Positions 1 to 8,038 are shown, counted from the stretch's first letter. The stretch is DNA of 51,458 nucleotides from Thermotogae bacterium (GCA_013153965.1 JAADDJ010000018.1:1-51458), one strand, 5' to 3'. The notes: generated from the sequence alone by a model not told the origin. Numbers and translations are program-made.

Positions 1-2
1 TC

Positions 3-113
3 CATCCCTTCGGCGGATTCAACATGTCCGGAACCGACGCCAAGGCCGGAGGCCCCGACTACCTGCTCTACTTCATGCAGGGCAAGAGCGTATCGGAGAA
101 GCTCAACTGGTAG
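3..113 (+). CDS. rocA: 1-pyrroline-5-carboxylate dehydrogenase, C-terminal end (5' part outside window)
   Basis: The last 36 residues of an aldehyde dehydrogenase, open to the left edge and ending at TAG 111-113. The segment [20 protein letters not shown] is the typical C-terminal signature of L-glutamate-gamma-semialdehyde (1-pyrroline-5-carboxylate) dehydrogenase, which oxidises the proline breakdown intermediate to glutamate with NAD+. The active-site cysteine and the cofactor domain lie outside the window. It may be the C-terminal half of a PutA-like fusion, which cannot be judged from here. The next gene starts 7 bases downstream on the same strand. Confidence 0.85.
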   Translation, partial: HPFGGFNMSGTDAKAGGPDYLLYFMQGKSVSEKLNW

Positions 114-120
114 GGAGCCT

Positions 121-714
121 TTGCCCTACCTGCTTCAGATATTCGCGGGTCTCTCCTCCTACACCTATTGGGGGGTGATGTACTGGAGGGATGGGCGACG
201 ATTCTCGCTGGACGGGAATACGGCGTGGGGGAGGGGGAGTTTCCGGGACGTCGGGGCTCTCGTCGGTTTTGGGGGAGGTTGGCTCCTCGGACTTCACTAC
301 GGTTCCGGTCGCGTGGACCGGGCTTGGCGTACGGCCGAGGGCATAATCGTGGATACGGGGAACGGAACCACCTTCCTGACGTTGGGCCTCGGCAGGATGT
401 GGGAATTCCCCCTCAACCCCCACTTCTCCTCCTACCTGACGGCCCTTCCCTACGTATCCCTATCCCACTTCCACGACACCCCCGACTTCCCCGAGGACAC
501 CTCCGAGAGTCTCATCGGCTACGGCCTCGGTCTAAGATTGACCGGCGGCCTGTACTACAGGACGGCCGGAGGTATAGGTTTCGGTGGGGAGATCCTTTGG
601 GACCTCCTTCCGATGGTTCGCTACGGAGGAGAGGGGTACTCGTGGTCCCCCACGTGGGGGCAGTTCTTGGGCGGGAACCTCTTCGTGAGATGGGAAAGGC
701 TCCCCTTAGAATAG
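121..714 (+). CDS. beta-barrel-like envelope protein, 197 aa
   Basis: I do not recognise a named family. The protein is rich in Gly, Tyr, Trp and Phe with alternating polar and hydrophobic stretches, and it ends in an aromatic strand (FVRWERLPLE), as expected of an outer-membrane beta-barrel. The start is taken as TTG 121. A GGAG at 114-117 lies only 3 bases before it, an unusually close Shine-Dalgarno, so a start a few codons either way is possible. There is no basic n-region; the N-terminus (PYLLQIFAG) is a short hydrophobic stretch. It lies 7 bases after the dehydrogenase stop and is probably co-transcribed. Its last codons contain the -10 hexamer of the next gene. Confidence 0.6.
   Translation: MPYLLQIFAGLSSYTYWGVMYWRDGRRFSLDGNTAWGRGSFRDVGALVGFGGGWLLGLHYGSGRVDRAWRTAEGIIVDTGNGTTFLTLGLGRMWEFPLNPHFSSYLTALPYVSLSHFHDTPDFPEDTSESLIGYGLGLRLTGGLYYRTAGGIGFGGEILWDLLPMVRYGGEGYSWSPTWGQFLGGNLFVRWERLPLE
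707..712 (+). promoter_or_regulatory. -10 element TAGAAT for gene at 719
   Basis: TAGAAT ends 6 bases before the GTG at 719 and overlaps the last codons and the TAG stop (712-714) of the preceding gene. Its own TAG is in frame with the GTG, so the protein cannot start further upstream. No clear -35 was found. Confidence 0.65.
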
Positions 715-718
715 TGGC

Positions 719-1720
719 GTGATCTTCCTGCCATTCTGCGAGCCCATACACCCCCTGTTCGGGGCCGAGAACTGCGAGACCTACTCCTACTCCTTTTACG
801 GCGACGCCATATACCTACAGACGGAGACGTACGTCTCCCTCCCCAACTTCTCCCGGAGGGTCAGGACGGACATATACACCTACAAGATGTTCCCGCGAGG
901 GGGCGCGCGGGATTACCAGAATGTGGGGGTCAGGTTTGAGGCCCCCAACCTCGTAGGTGAGGCCTTCTCCAGACGGAACGCCTACGGTGAGGACTACGCC
1001 TTCGGTCTCTACGGCAGGTGGAGGGGGTGGGGAGGCTACGCGTACAAGGCTCGGGAGTACCCCTACTCGGGGGAGGGGATATTCGTATCTTACGCTCGCG
1101 GATGGTTCTCGGCGACCGGAGGGTGGGCCGAGGGAGGACCATCGGCCGGATTCCAGCTGGGCGGGAAGTACTACCTGACCGGTAAGGCCTACGCGGGGAA
1201 AGATACCCTGGTGGGCGTGGGTTTGGGAACGACGGGCAGAAACTACGACATATTCGCCGTGGTGGGCAAGGGGGCACTGGTATCCGCATCCTACGTCTCC
1301 TCGTGGAGGGCCTCCCTCTCATACACGGTGAGCGGGAGGTTGAACGTGGCGAGATTGGAGATTGGAAACCGACACGTGGGGTTGGCCGGCATCTATGGGA
1401 GATGGTTGGGGCACTCCGGATACGAGATTCAGGCCTACGGCCGCTACACCTCAAGGTTCATCCGTCTGTCGGTGGCCGGGAGCCTCCGGGACGATAGTCG
1501 CTACACCTACAGGGTTGATGCGGTGCTCCTGCCATTCTCCGTGAGGGATATAGTCGTCGTGGAGCCCGAGGTGATCGCGCACGAGACGCCGGAGAACGGT
1601 TGGTACTCCGCGGGAGTTGAACTGACCTTCTACAACGACCTGACCTTGGGGGCCCACTACGACCTCGGCACGTACGGGGAGGGTGTGCGGGTTTCGGTCG
1701 TATGGACCCTGTGGGATTGA
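719..1720 (+). CDS. beta-barrel-like envelope protein, 333 aa
   Basis: This protein of unknown family is dominated by short amphipathic strands rich in Tyr, Gly and Arg (for example RWRGWGGYAYKAREYPYSGE) and ends in a strand finishing VRVSVVWTLWD. That pattern fits an outer-membrane barrel. The start is GTG 719, 6 bases after a TAGAAT -10 hexamer with no Shine-Dalgarno, so translation is probably leaderless. The N-terminus (IFLPFCEPIHPLFGAENCE) has a short hydrophobic stretch and no lysine or arginine. Its neighbours at 121 and 3535 look like the same structural class. Confidence 0.65.
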   Translation: MIFLPFCEPIHPLFGAENCETYSYSFYGDAIYLQTETYVSLPNFSRRVRTDIYTYKMFPRGGARDYQNVGVRFEAPNLVGEAFSRRNAYGEDYAFGLYGRWRGWGGYAYKAREYPYSGEGIFVSYARGWFSATGGWAEGGPSAGFQLGGKYYLTGKAYAGKDTLVGVGLGTTGRNYDIFAVVGKGALVSASYVSSWRASLSYTVSGRLNVARLEIGNRHVGLAGIYGRWLGHSGYEIQAYGRYTSRFIRLSVAGSLRDDSRYTYRVDAVLLPFSVRDIVVVEPEVIAHETPENGWYSAGVELTFYNDLTLGAHYDLGTYGEGVRVSVVWTLWD

Positions 1721-1743
1721 ACAGATTCTGCGAAAACACGGGT

Positions 1744-1771
1744 TTGACCCGGAGCACTCCCACCCTATAAT
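1744..1771 (+). promoter_or_regulatory. sigma70-type promoter TTGACC-N16-TATAAT for gene at 1780
   Basis: TTGACC at 1744-1749, a 16-base spacer and a consensus TATAAT at 1766-1771. The ATG at 1780 follows after 8 bases, so the transcript has essentially no leader. This is the clearest complete promoter in the window. Confidence 0.85.
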
Positions 1772-1779
1772 GGTCGTCT

Positions 1780-3510
1780 ATGGCTAAGGGAAAGACGTAC
1801 GATTTTAGCCGTTTTTTGATAATCGGCGGTACGGGGTTGGTGGGAAGGGCCGTTCTCCAGAGAGCGGTGGGGCGCAGCCGCCACGTCTTCGTGGTGGGAC
1901 TCAGGCGCTCGGAGGTTGAGGAGACTTTGAGCCTATTTTCCAAGAATCCCAGACCGAAGAGGCACCCGGTGCTGGGGGAGTACCTCCTCGCGGGGAAGGT
2001 GGCGGGGTTCTGGGGGGACATCTTCCTCAGCATAAAGATGAAGGATGTGAGCCGGAGGGAGATAAATGAGGATGAGAGCGTAAGGATGACGGTCATAGAG
2101 GACCTTCTGGGCCTCGTGAGGGGTCGCAAGCGCAAGCGTCAGAACTTCCTGAGGGCGCTTCTAAAATATCTCAAACCCGACGTCGTCGTGGATACGGTCA
2201 ATACCGCCACGGCCATAGCGTACAGGGACGTATTCCAGAACGCGGGGGAGATATACCGCAAGCTTAAGGAGGACGAGAGCGTCAGCGTGGAGGACCTACG
2301 CTTCGCCGTTGAGAATCTTCTACTTTCGCTGAACATCCCCATACTGCTGACCCACGTGATGAATCTCCAGCAGGGACTCAAGGAGGCCGGAACGAAGATA
2401 TACCTGAAGGTGGGCACCACCGGAACCGGTGGTATGGGCTGGAACATACCCTACACCCACGGAGAGGATAAACCCTCAAAGAAACTTCTGGACAAGTCGG
2501 CCATAGCCGGAGCCTCAACCATGCTCTTCGTCCTGATGAATAGGGACGATACCCCGACGGTCGTCAAGGAGATAAAGCCGGGGGCTATGATAGGATGGAA
2601 GCGCATAGGCAAGGGACAGATAAGGGACATCACGTTGAGGGAGCCGGCCAAGGTATCCCTGTCGCTCGGCGAGATCCCGGAGGTGAGGACGGAGGATACG
2701 GGGGTAGCGTTGGAGACCGCATACATAGACACGGGAGAGAACGGTCTGTTCTCGTTGGAGGAGTTCCGGGCCATAACCTCTCTGGACCAGATGGAGATGG
2801 TCACGCCCGAGGACATAGCAGAGATCGTCTTTCTGGAGATAGAGGGAAAGAGCACGGGCAGGGATGTGGTCGGGGCCGTTGAGGGGGCGATACTCGGTCC
2901 CTCCTACAGGGGCGGCTTCATGAGGGAGGACGCCATAGCCCTCCTGGAGAAGTACGAGAAGGATTCGCCCATGCCCAGCGTGGCCTTTGAGATACTGGGA
3001 CCTCCGAGGCTGTCAAAGCTCCTGTTTGAGGCCCACATACTCCGTAAGGCCTTCGGCACCTTCACCAAACTGTCCGAGGCATCCGCCGAGGAGATCTCCG
3101 AAGCCATGTGGAAGGTGCTGACGGAGGACCCCCAGCTGATGCGCTACATAACGTCCGTGGGCATAGGCATCCTTTCGCCCGACGGGAACCTGTACTATAC
3201 GGAGAATTTGAAGGTGCCCAAGCCGCCCGTTGAGATTCCCTCCGAGGAGGATATAGACGTCTGGGCCCACAAGGGATGGGTGGATACCCGCACGGAGAAT
3301 GCCCGCCGCTGGAAGTTCCGGGCCATGATATATCTGGACGAGCTTCACCGCAAGCAGAGGGGCCTGAAACGGTTGGAGGGTTCATCCGCCTACGACCGGA
3401 TAGGTATAGGACGCAGGAGCCTGCGCGTGGATGATAAGATAGTGCCGGGAGATATAGTCAGGTGGATCTTCATCCACGAGGATAAGGGGCGCCGGACGAG
3501 GCCCTACTGA
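1780..3510 (+). CDS. NAD(P)-binding Rossmann-fold (SDR-like) protein, 576 aa
   Basis: The N-terminus FLIIGGTGLVGRAVL carries the GxxGxxG dinucleotide-binding turn of short-chain dehydrogenases / NAD-dependent epimerases. A conserved-looking stretch near residues 205-225 (YLKVGTTGTGGMGWNIPYTHG) may form the active-site region. I cannot see a confident YxxxK motif. At 576 residues it is about twice the usual SDR length, and the C-terminal half is of unknown function. It may belong to an uncharacterised large SDR group; the substrate is unknown. The start is ATG 1780, 8 bases after a consensus promoter. A 59-base gap separates it from the preceding gene. Confidence 0.65.
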   Translation: MAKGKTYDFSRFLIIGGTGLVGRAVLQRAVGRSRHVFVVGLRRSEVEETLSLFSKNPRPKRHPVLGEYLLAGKVAGFWGDIFLSIKMKDVSRREINEDESVRMTVIEDLLGLVRGRKRKRQNFLRALLKYLKPDVVVDTVNTATAIAYRDVFQNAGEIYRKLKEDESVSVEDLRFAVENLLLSLNIPILLTHVMNLQQGLKEAGTKIYLKVGTTGTGGMGWNIPYTHGEDKPSKKLLDKSAIAGASTMLFVLMNRDDTPTVVKEIKPGAMIGWKRIGKGQIRDITLREPAKVSLSLGEIPEVRTEDTGVALETAYIDTGENGLFSLEEFRAITSLDQMEMVTPEDIAEIVFLEIEGKSTGRDVVGAVEGAILGPSYRGGFMREDAIALLEKYEKDSPMPSVAFEILGPPRLSKLLFEAHILRKAFGTFTKLSEASAEEISEAMWKVLTEDPQLMRYITSVGIGILSPDGNLYYTENLKVPKPPVEIPSEEDIDVWAHKGWVDTRTENARRWKFRAMIYLDELHRKQRGLKRLEGSSAYDRIGIGRRSLRVDDKIVPGDIVRWIFIHEDKGRRTRPY

Positions 3511-3519
3511 ATCCTCCCT

Positions 3520-3525
3520 TAGAAT
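3520..3525 (+). promoter_or_regulatory. -10 element TAGAAT for gene at 3535
   Basis: TAGAAT ends 9 bases before ATG 3535. Its TAG is in frame with the ATG and excludes an upstream start. A GGAG at 3529-3532 is only 2 bases from the ATG, too close to act as a normal Shine-Dalgarno. Confidence 0.65.
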
Positions 3526-3534
3526 ACCGGAGAT

Positions 3535-4143
3535 ATGCTGCTCTTAGTCGTTTCCCAGTACGATTGGGAGGCCGATGAGTACTACTACGAGGAGATAAGA
3601 CGCAGGGGCAAATACGTACTGTTGGCGGTAGGGTACGGCATATACACCACCGGGGACAAGCCCCAATCCGCCATGGGATACGTGGGGATAAGGACGACCC
3701 GGCTTGAGGATCCCCGAGCCTACTTCACCTTCCTCGGAGGTGGAGGGTACTCCTTCACGCACGACCTCCTCTACGGTCAGGGTGGGATCCTCTACGAGAG
3801 GAGGACCCAGAGGTTCGGGGGGAAGCTGGCTTTCCATCTCGGTATAGGCCTCATGGCGGGATACTACTCTTGGCAGGACGGCTCCACCCCCCTCGGGGAC
3901 AGCGGCATAACCAAGAGCAACGCCATAATGTTGGAGTTTCCCATAAGGGCGGCCATGAGCCTCAGACTCGGCTCCTTTGAGTTCGTTCCCGAAGTTCAGG
4001 CCGTCCCCTCCGCGAGCATAGACTTTTACAAGGCCTTCACCGTTAGGGGCCTCCTGTACGTCATGTACGGACAGGAATCGGAGTCGGAGTTCTTTGAGGC
4101 CCGGCGAAAGAAGAAGGAGATGGAGTACAAAGAGCTCAAGTGA
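3535..4143 (+). CDS. beta-barrel-like envelope protein, 202 aa
   Basis: No named family is recognised. The protein starts with seven hydrophobic or small residues (MLLLVVS) directly followed by QYDWEADEYYYEE, like a minimal signal peptide with glutamine at the first mature position. The rest is built of amphipathic strands with Gly/Tyr turns, followed by a charged C-terminal tail (EARRKKKEMEYKELK). The start cannot lie upstream, because the TAG of the -10 hexamer at 3520 is in frame. The stop overlaps the start of the next gene (GTGA), so the two are probably translated in a coupled way. Confidence 0.6.
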   Translation: MLLLVVSQYDWEADEYYYEEIRRRGKYVLLAVGYGIYTTGDKPQSAMGYVGIRTTRLEDPRAYFTFLGGGGYSFTHDLLYGQGGILYERRTQRFGGKLAFHLGIGLMAGYYSWQDGSTPLGDSGITKSNAIMLEFPIRAAMSLRLGSFEFVPEVQAVPSASIDFYKAFTVRGLLYVMYGQESESEFFEARRKKKEMEYKELK

Positions 4144-4910
4144 ATCTTCCCGGGGACTTTCTGACCCTCCTCCCCCCGCCGGTCGTTTGGGATGAGGGGA
4201 GGGTGCGCGAATATGTAGGCGAGGCGGAGGCTCTGGTATCCAACTTGGGCGGCGATGTGGCCGTGAATGTGCCGGAGGTCGTGAGGTTGAGCCGAAGGCC
4301 GAGGCCCTTCCCCTTCACGGAGAAGATGGACCTGCTGGAGTTCGGACGGCTCCTGAAGGGTAGGGGTCTGGACGTGTATCTTGATCGCCACTTCCCCCTC
4401 CTCCCGAAGGAGAAGACCTTAAGGTGGATGGAGGAGGCGAAGACCGTGGCCGATGGGGTAGTGGTCGTCGGCAGGATCCTCTCCGACTATCCCTATCCGG
4501 GGTACGACGTTGAGGAGGCCATATCCTTGGCCCGACGGATCTTCCCCCATGTGGGCGCCATCACGATAATAAACCGTCCGAACGAGGAGGTTCGCGCATG
4601 CTCAAAGGTGAGGGCGGGGGCGGATTTTCTAATATCGCAGATTACATTCATGCCCGAGGAGGTGGAGAGGTTCGTCATAAAGCTCAAGGGCGCGTGCGGC
4701 GGGAGTTTCCCGAGACTCTACGTCAGCGTGGCCCCGGTCTTCGGGGAGGAGGAGCTTCAACTCCTGCGATGGATGGAGGTACCCATCCCCAGGCGTATCC
4801 CACCTCTAAAAGCCTTGGCCGAGAGGATGAGGGAGATACCCGGCGTGGCCGGCATAAACTACGAGCATCTAAGATATTCCAACGTTGGAAGGCTCCTCGG
4901 AGGTCCTTAG
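4140..4910 (+). CDS. methylenetetrahydrofolate reductase-like (MetF-superfamily) protein, 256 aa
   Basis: The central part resembles the TIM barrel of MTHFR: a DYPYPGYDVEEAISLARRIF segment, followed by AGADFLISQITF and a downstream PVF. In the family these correspond to the repository strand and the GADFxxTQxxF motif. Family members reduce 5,10-methylene-THF with FAD; whether this short version (usual length about 290) still does so is uncertain, as the N-terminal flavin-binding residues are not clear. The start is GTG 4140, overlapping the previous stop in a GTGA. The 3' end overlaps the convergent Rrf2 gene by 42 bases. Confidence 0.5.
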   Translation: MNLPGDFLTLLPPPVVWDEGRVREYVGEAEALVSNLGGDVAVNVPEVVRLSRRPRPFPFTEKMDLLEFGRLLKGRGLDVYLDRHFPLLPKEKTLRWMEEAKTVADGVVVVGRILSDYPYPGYDVEEAISLARRIFPHVGAITIINRPNEEVRACSKVRAGADFLISQITFMPEEVERFVIKLKGACGGSFPRLYVSVAPVFGEEELQLLRWMEVPIPRRIPPLKALAERMREIPGVAGINYEHLRYSNVGRLLGGP

Positions 4911-5321
4911 ATTGGCCTCCTCAATTATCCCCTCTATGGTGATGTCCGAGAGGATGTCCGTTATCCTCTCCTGAACCTTGTTCCAGACCCCTCGGAGTAT
5001 GCAATCGGAGACGGGTATGTAGCACTCCACGTGCTCCCCCGGGACCAGACACCTCACCAATCCGTACTTGCCCTCAACCGCCTCTATCACGTCCAGAACG
5101 GTTATGCTCTCGGGAGGCTTGGCCAGAACGTATCCTCCCTTCTTCCCCCGTATGCTATTGACGAGACCCGCCCGGCGCAGTCGTACCAGTATCTGCTCCA
5201 AGAAGTTTATGGGGATCTTCTCCAACGAACTTATCTGGGGGACGCTCATGGGAGATTCGGCCAACGCCAAACGGACGAGGGCCTTTATGGCGTATTCAAC
5301 CCGAAGCGTGAATTTTAACAA
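4869..5321 (-). CDS. Rrf2/IscR-type transcriptional regulator, 150 aa
   Basis: A winged helix-turn-helix regulator of the Rrf2 family. The N-terminus LKFTLRVEYAIKALVRLA matches the family start, residues 26-60 form the HTH and wing (QISSLEKIPINFLEQILVRL, RGKKGGYVLAK), and residues 74-83 match the LDVIEAVEG linker. Cys91, Cys100 and Cys107 correspond in number and order to the three [2Fe-2S] ligands of IscR, with slightly wider spacing, so it probably senses Fe-S or cysteine status. The start must be TTG 5321, because the next ATG would remove the first helix. That TTG lies 2 bases after the 3' end of tRNA-Cys on the same strand, with no room for a promoter or a Shine-Dalgarno. Confidence 0.88.
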   Translation of the reverse strand: MLKFTLRVEYAIKALVRLALAESPMSVPQISSLEKIPINFLEQILVRLRRAGLVNSIRGKKGGYVLAKPPESITVLDVIEAVEGKYGLVRCLVPGEHVECYIPVSDCILRGVWNKVQERITDILSDITIEGIIEEANLRTSEEPSNVGIS

Positions 5322-5323
5322 AG

Positions 5324-5397
5324 AGGTGGCGCCGGGATTTGAACCCGGGAATAGCGGATTTGCAATCCGCCGCCTTAGACCGCTTGGCTACGCCACC
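5324..5397 (-). tRNA. tRNA-Cys (GCA)
   Basis: A 74-base cloverleaf: acceptor GGTGGCG / CGCCACC, anticodon stem GCGGA / TCCGC with loop TTGCAAA (anticodon GCA), T-arm CCGGG TTCAAAT CCCGG. The discriminator is U73, the usual identity base of tRNA-Cys. CCA is not encoded. The Rrf2 regulator starts 2 bases after the mature 3' end. Confidence 0.97.
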
Positions 5398-5407
5398 GCG
5401 AGTTCTT

Positions 5408-5413
5408 ATTATA
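5408..5413 (-). promoter_or_regulatory. -10 element TATAAT for tRNA-Cys
   Basis: TATAAT on the minus strand ends 10 bases before the mature tRNA 5' end. This leaves a leader of about 4 bases for RNase P. It probably also drives the Rrf2 gene behind the tRNA. Confidence 0.75.
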
Positions 5414-5422
5414 CGGTGGAAC

Positions 5423-7192
5423 CTACCTTATCAGAATAGCCTTCAGGGGGCGGCCGTTGAGCCGCAGGTAGTATATGCCTCTGTTGAGGCGTACCTTCAG
5501 GGAGCCATCGCCCTCGGCCACCTTCCGGCCGTCGGACGAGTAGAGGGTGAGTATGCCCGGGAATCCGAACGCCTCAAGGTCGCGTCCCTTCAGGAGCAGT
5601 CTGCCTCCGGCCGTTGTCCTCTCCGACACTCCCAGCTCGTCCCCATCGCCGAGGGGGTCGTATATGAAGCGAATCTCATCCAGTATGGGGCTTAGGGTTG
5701 AGTCGGAGCTGGCGTACAGGTCCACCCTGTACTGGATGTAGCGGAATCGTTGGACGGCGAAGGTGTCGGCTCCCGGAACGCTCGGGTCCGCAAGACTCCT
5801 TATGTCGCTCCCGGTGAAGACGTAGGGGCCGATCCAGTCGGTCCATACTATGCCGTACCTTGAGGCCCTGACGTAGAGGTGTATCTCCGTCCCACCGGGG
5901 TTGCAGTTGGAGAATCGTACCTCAACCTCCTGCCAGAGGCGATAGACCCCCGCATCGTAGGGGGAGGATGTGAGGGTTCCGAAGGGATAGTACCGGAGGA
6001 CCGTCTTGTACCACCAGAGCCCCTCCTTCGCGGTGAAGGTCCCGGCCCTGACGAGGATGTCGGGGGAGGCGTCGCTGTTGAGATCCCCTATACCCACACC
6101 GAAGTAGTGTCTCGGGGTTATGGGAGGCACCGTCTTGGTGAAGTTCAGGGATCCATCGTTCAGGTATATGTATATCCTCTGGGCGTACTGGTCGGCCACG
6201 GCTATGTCCAAGTCCCCGTCGGGCTCAAAGTCGGCCACCTGAATCCCCATCGGCCTCGTCGCGGCACTATCAACGGTGATGCGGCTAAAGACCAACCCAC
6301 CGTCATTCCTGTAGAGGAAGACCTTTCCGGTGATGTCGGTCAGGACCAGGTCATAGTCTCCGTCCCCGTCCATGTCCCCCTTAGTCAGGCCGTACCCGCC
6401 CGATAGGGATCCGTCTATGACTATCTGGGAGAAGGTGCCGCCGCCGAGATTGACGAACAGGCGCAGGGCACCGTAGGTGGCCATGGCTATGTCGTTGTCC
6501 CCGTCGCCATCGTAATCGCCTATTACCACGTCAAAGCTCGTCCCGAGACCCGTACCGAGGTTGTGCCCGCTCCAGCCGGAGCCGGTGTTCTCGTACCACC
6601 AGAGGGCGCCATCCAAACCCGTGGCGGCTATGTCGTTATCCCCATCCCCATCAATATCCCCCGCATCAACGCCCTCCGCCTCTCTGGTCCCTCCCATGTC
6701 GGGGTCTATCACGACGGGTGAGAAGTTCATCGCCCCGTCATTGACGTAGAGGATGACGTCCTCGTACGGCCACGCGACGGCGCACACGTCCATGTCCCCA
6801 TCCCTCTGGTAGTCAAAGGCCACCACCTCATCCACGCTCCTTATGTAGGGGTCTATGGTGTGGCGGGTGAAGCTGCCGCAACCGTCGTTCTCGTACCAAT
6901 ATATGACCATCGGCCCCGCCTCGTCGGAGACCAGAAGGTCGTTGTCCCCGTCCCCATCCATATCAACTATGTCGGGGTCGTTGTCCCAGCCACCTATGGT
7001 ACTATCAACCAGATACTCATCCAAGGACTTGAAGACTCCCTTGAGCCTTAGTTTTCCGGCGAAGAGATGGAAAATCTCGGGCGAGGCGGAGCAGTAGGTG
7101 TTGCCCCAGCTGGAAACGGGAGCGCACACCCCGCCGCCTCCAGACCAGTCGGTCTGGACAACCGTTTGCCCGATGAATAGGAGCACAAACAT
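5423..7192 (-). CDS. secreted FG-GAP/VCBS repeat protein with C-terminal sorting-type domain, 589 aa
   Basis: A very short hydrophobic N-terminus (MFVLLFIG, then QTVVQTDW) is followed by about seven beta-propeller repeats, each with a calcium-binding DxDGDGDxD loop (DMDGDGDND, DIDGDGDND, DYDGDGDND, DMDGDGDYD). A beta-sandwich region follows. The last 45 residues (LTLYSSDGRKVAEG ... GIYYLRLNGRPLKAILIR) resemble the Por/type IX secretion C-terminal sorting domain. It is likely a cell-surface or secreted calcium-stabilised propeller; its ligand is unknown. The start is ATG 7192, 8 bases after a TAAAAT hexamer. Confidence 0.8.
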   Translation of the reverse strand: MFVLLFIGQTVVQTDWSGGGGVCAPVSSWGNTYCSASPEIFHLFAGKLRLKGVFKSLDEYLVDSTIGGWDNDPDIVDMDGDGDNDLLVSDEAGPMVIYWYENDGCGSFTRHTIDPYIRSVDEVVAFDYQRDGDMDVCAVAWPYEDVILYVNDGAMNFSPVVIDPDMGGTREAEGVDAGDIDGDGDNDIAATGLDGALWWYENTGSGWSGHNLGTGLGTSFDVVIGDYDGDGDNDIAMATYGALRLFVNLGGGTFSQIVIDGSLSGGYGLTKGDMDGDGDYDLVLTDITGKVFLYRNDGGLVFSRITVDSAATRPMGIQVADFEPDGDLDIAVADQYAQRIYIYLNDGSLNFTKTVPPITPRHYFGVGIGDLNSDASPDILVRAGTFTAKEGLWWYKTVLRYYPFGTLTSSPYDAGVYRLWQEVEVRFSNCNPGGTEIHLYVRASRYGIVWTDWIGPYVFTGSDIRSLADPSVPGADTFAVQRFRYIQYRVDLYASSDSTLSPILDEIRFIYDPLGDGDELGVSERTTAGGRLLLKGRDLEAFGFPGILTLYSSDGRKVAEGDGSLKVRLNRGIYYLRLNGRPLKAILIR

Positions 7193-7200
7193 GCCACCAT

Positions 7201-7230
7201 ATTTTAAGGCAGCTGAACGTCCAAAGTCAA
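7201..7230 (-). promoter_or_regulatory. promoter TTGACT-N18-TAAAAT for gene starting at 7192
   Basis: On the minus strand TTGACT (7230-7225), an 18-base spacer and TAAAAT (7206-7201), ending 8 bases before the ATG. Confidence 0.75.
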
Positions 7231-7242
7231 ATGTCCCTTAGA

Positions 7243-8025
7243 TTACCAGCAAACTCCGAAGTCCGCCTTTTTGAAATCTTCGTCCAAATCGCTCAAAGGT
7301 ATCACGACTATCCCCCTCTCGCCCGTCATCCTCTCAACCCGAGAGGGTATCCCGAGGCGGTTATAGACGTGTCCGGAGCCGACGAGTACGATGATCCGGC
7401 GGTTGGGATTCCTCTTCATGTACTTGGCTATGGCGTAGGCCATACCCTCATCCCACACTATCATGGCTTTAAGAAAGCGCTCCAAGGTCTTATCGTCAAA
7501 CTGGGAGTGGCCCCCCATCATGCTCTTGAATTGGGCTATGTACTGGCTGTCAGGCTCCTGCAGATCCCTCGGGAGGAAGGGGGTCTTCCGGAGGCGGTCG
7601 TAGGACATATTCCTCGCCTTCTTGCGGAAGTTATCCGGAACGTTTATGGCGAGCAAGGGTATCCCCTTCTCGCGGGCGAACTTCCACGTCTCGCGATAGA
7701 GTCCTATGTCGTACTTCCAAGTCTCGTGCCAGCGGGCCTTGTACAGCATGACCACCTCGTGTATCTCCCCCTTCACGTACGCGTCCAGATAGGGTTGGGC
7801 CGGCTGCTGGAACATCTCGTACGCGATGGTTATGTTGCTGTCGCGGGCGTAGAGGGCCTCTATCACCCTCATCTGGAAATCGTGTATCTCGGGGCTGGTA
7901 TGGACCTCACCCAGATACACGACCCGGTGCCCCCCCTTGACTATACGCTCTATGAGGGTATCAAAGGGCACCCTCTGGCCGCTCTGCAGGTCGTAAAGTC
8001 CCGTCAGCGCCATAAATGCGAACAT
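7243..8025 (-). CDS. ChaN-like iron/haem-binding family protein, 260 aa
   Basis: The protein matches the ChaN/DUF399 family (Tiki/EreA superfamily). It has YLGEVHTSPEIHDFQ near residue 38, an AYEMFQQ segment, the paired motif YDIGLYRETWKFAREKGIPLLAINVP, and VLVGSGHV near the C-terminus. In the family the GEVH histidine binds haem or metal, and several members are iron-regulated surface lipoproteins. This one has no lipobox and only a short hydrophobic N-terminus (MFAFMALTGLYD). The start is ATG 8025, 7 bases after TATAAT. The -10 overlaps the stop codon of the preceding minus-strand gene. Confidence 0.8.
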   Translation of the reverse strand: MFAFMALTGLYDLQSGQRVPFDTLIERIVKGGHRVVYLGEVHTSPEIHDFQMRVIEALYARDSNITIAYEMFQQPAQPYLDAYVKGEIHEVVMLYKARWHETWKYDIGLYRETWKFAREKGIPLLAINVPDNFRKKARNMSYDRLRKTPFLPRDLQEPDSQYIAQFKSMMGGHSQFDDKTLERFLKAMIVWDEGMAYAIAKYMKRNPNRRIIVLVGSGHVYNRLGIPSRVERMTGERGIVVIPLSDLDEDFKKADFGVCW

Positions 8026-8032
8026 AGCCGGG

Positions 8033-8038
8033 ATTATA
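8033..8038 (-). promoter_or_regulatory. -10 element TATAAT for ChaN-like gene
   Basis: TATAAT ends 7 bases before the ATG at 8025. It includes the TAG-type stop at 8034-8036 of the upstream gene, so promoter and coding sequence share bases. Confidence 0.65.

Noticed and set aside
6150-7000. Repeated GATGGGGA-type segments suggesting a DNA satellite
   Set aside because: They encode the repeated calcium-binding DxDGDGDxD loops of the propeller protein; the DNA similarity follows from the protein repeat.
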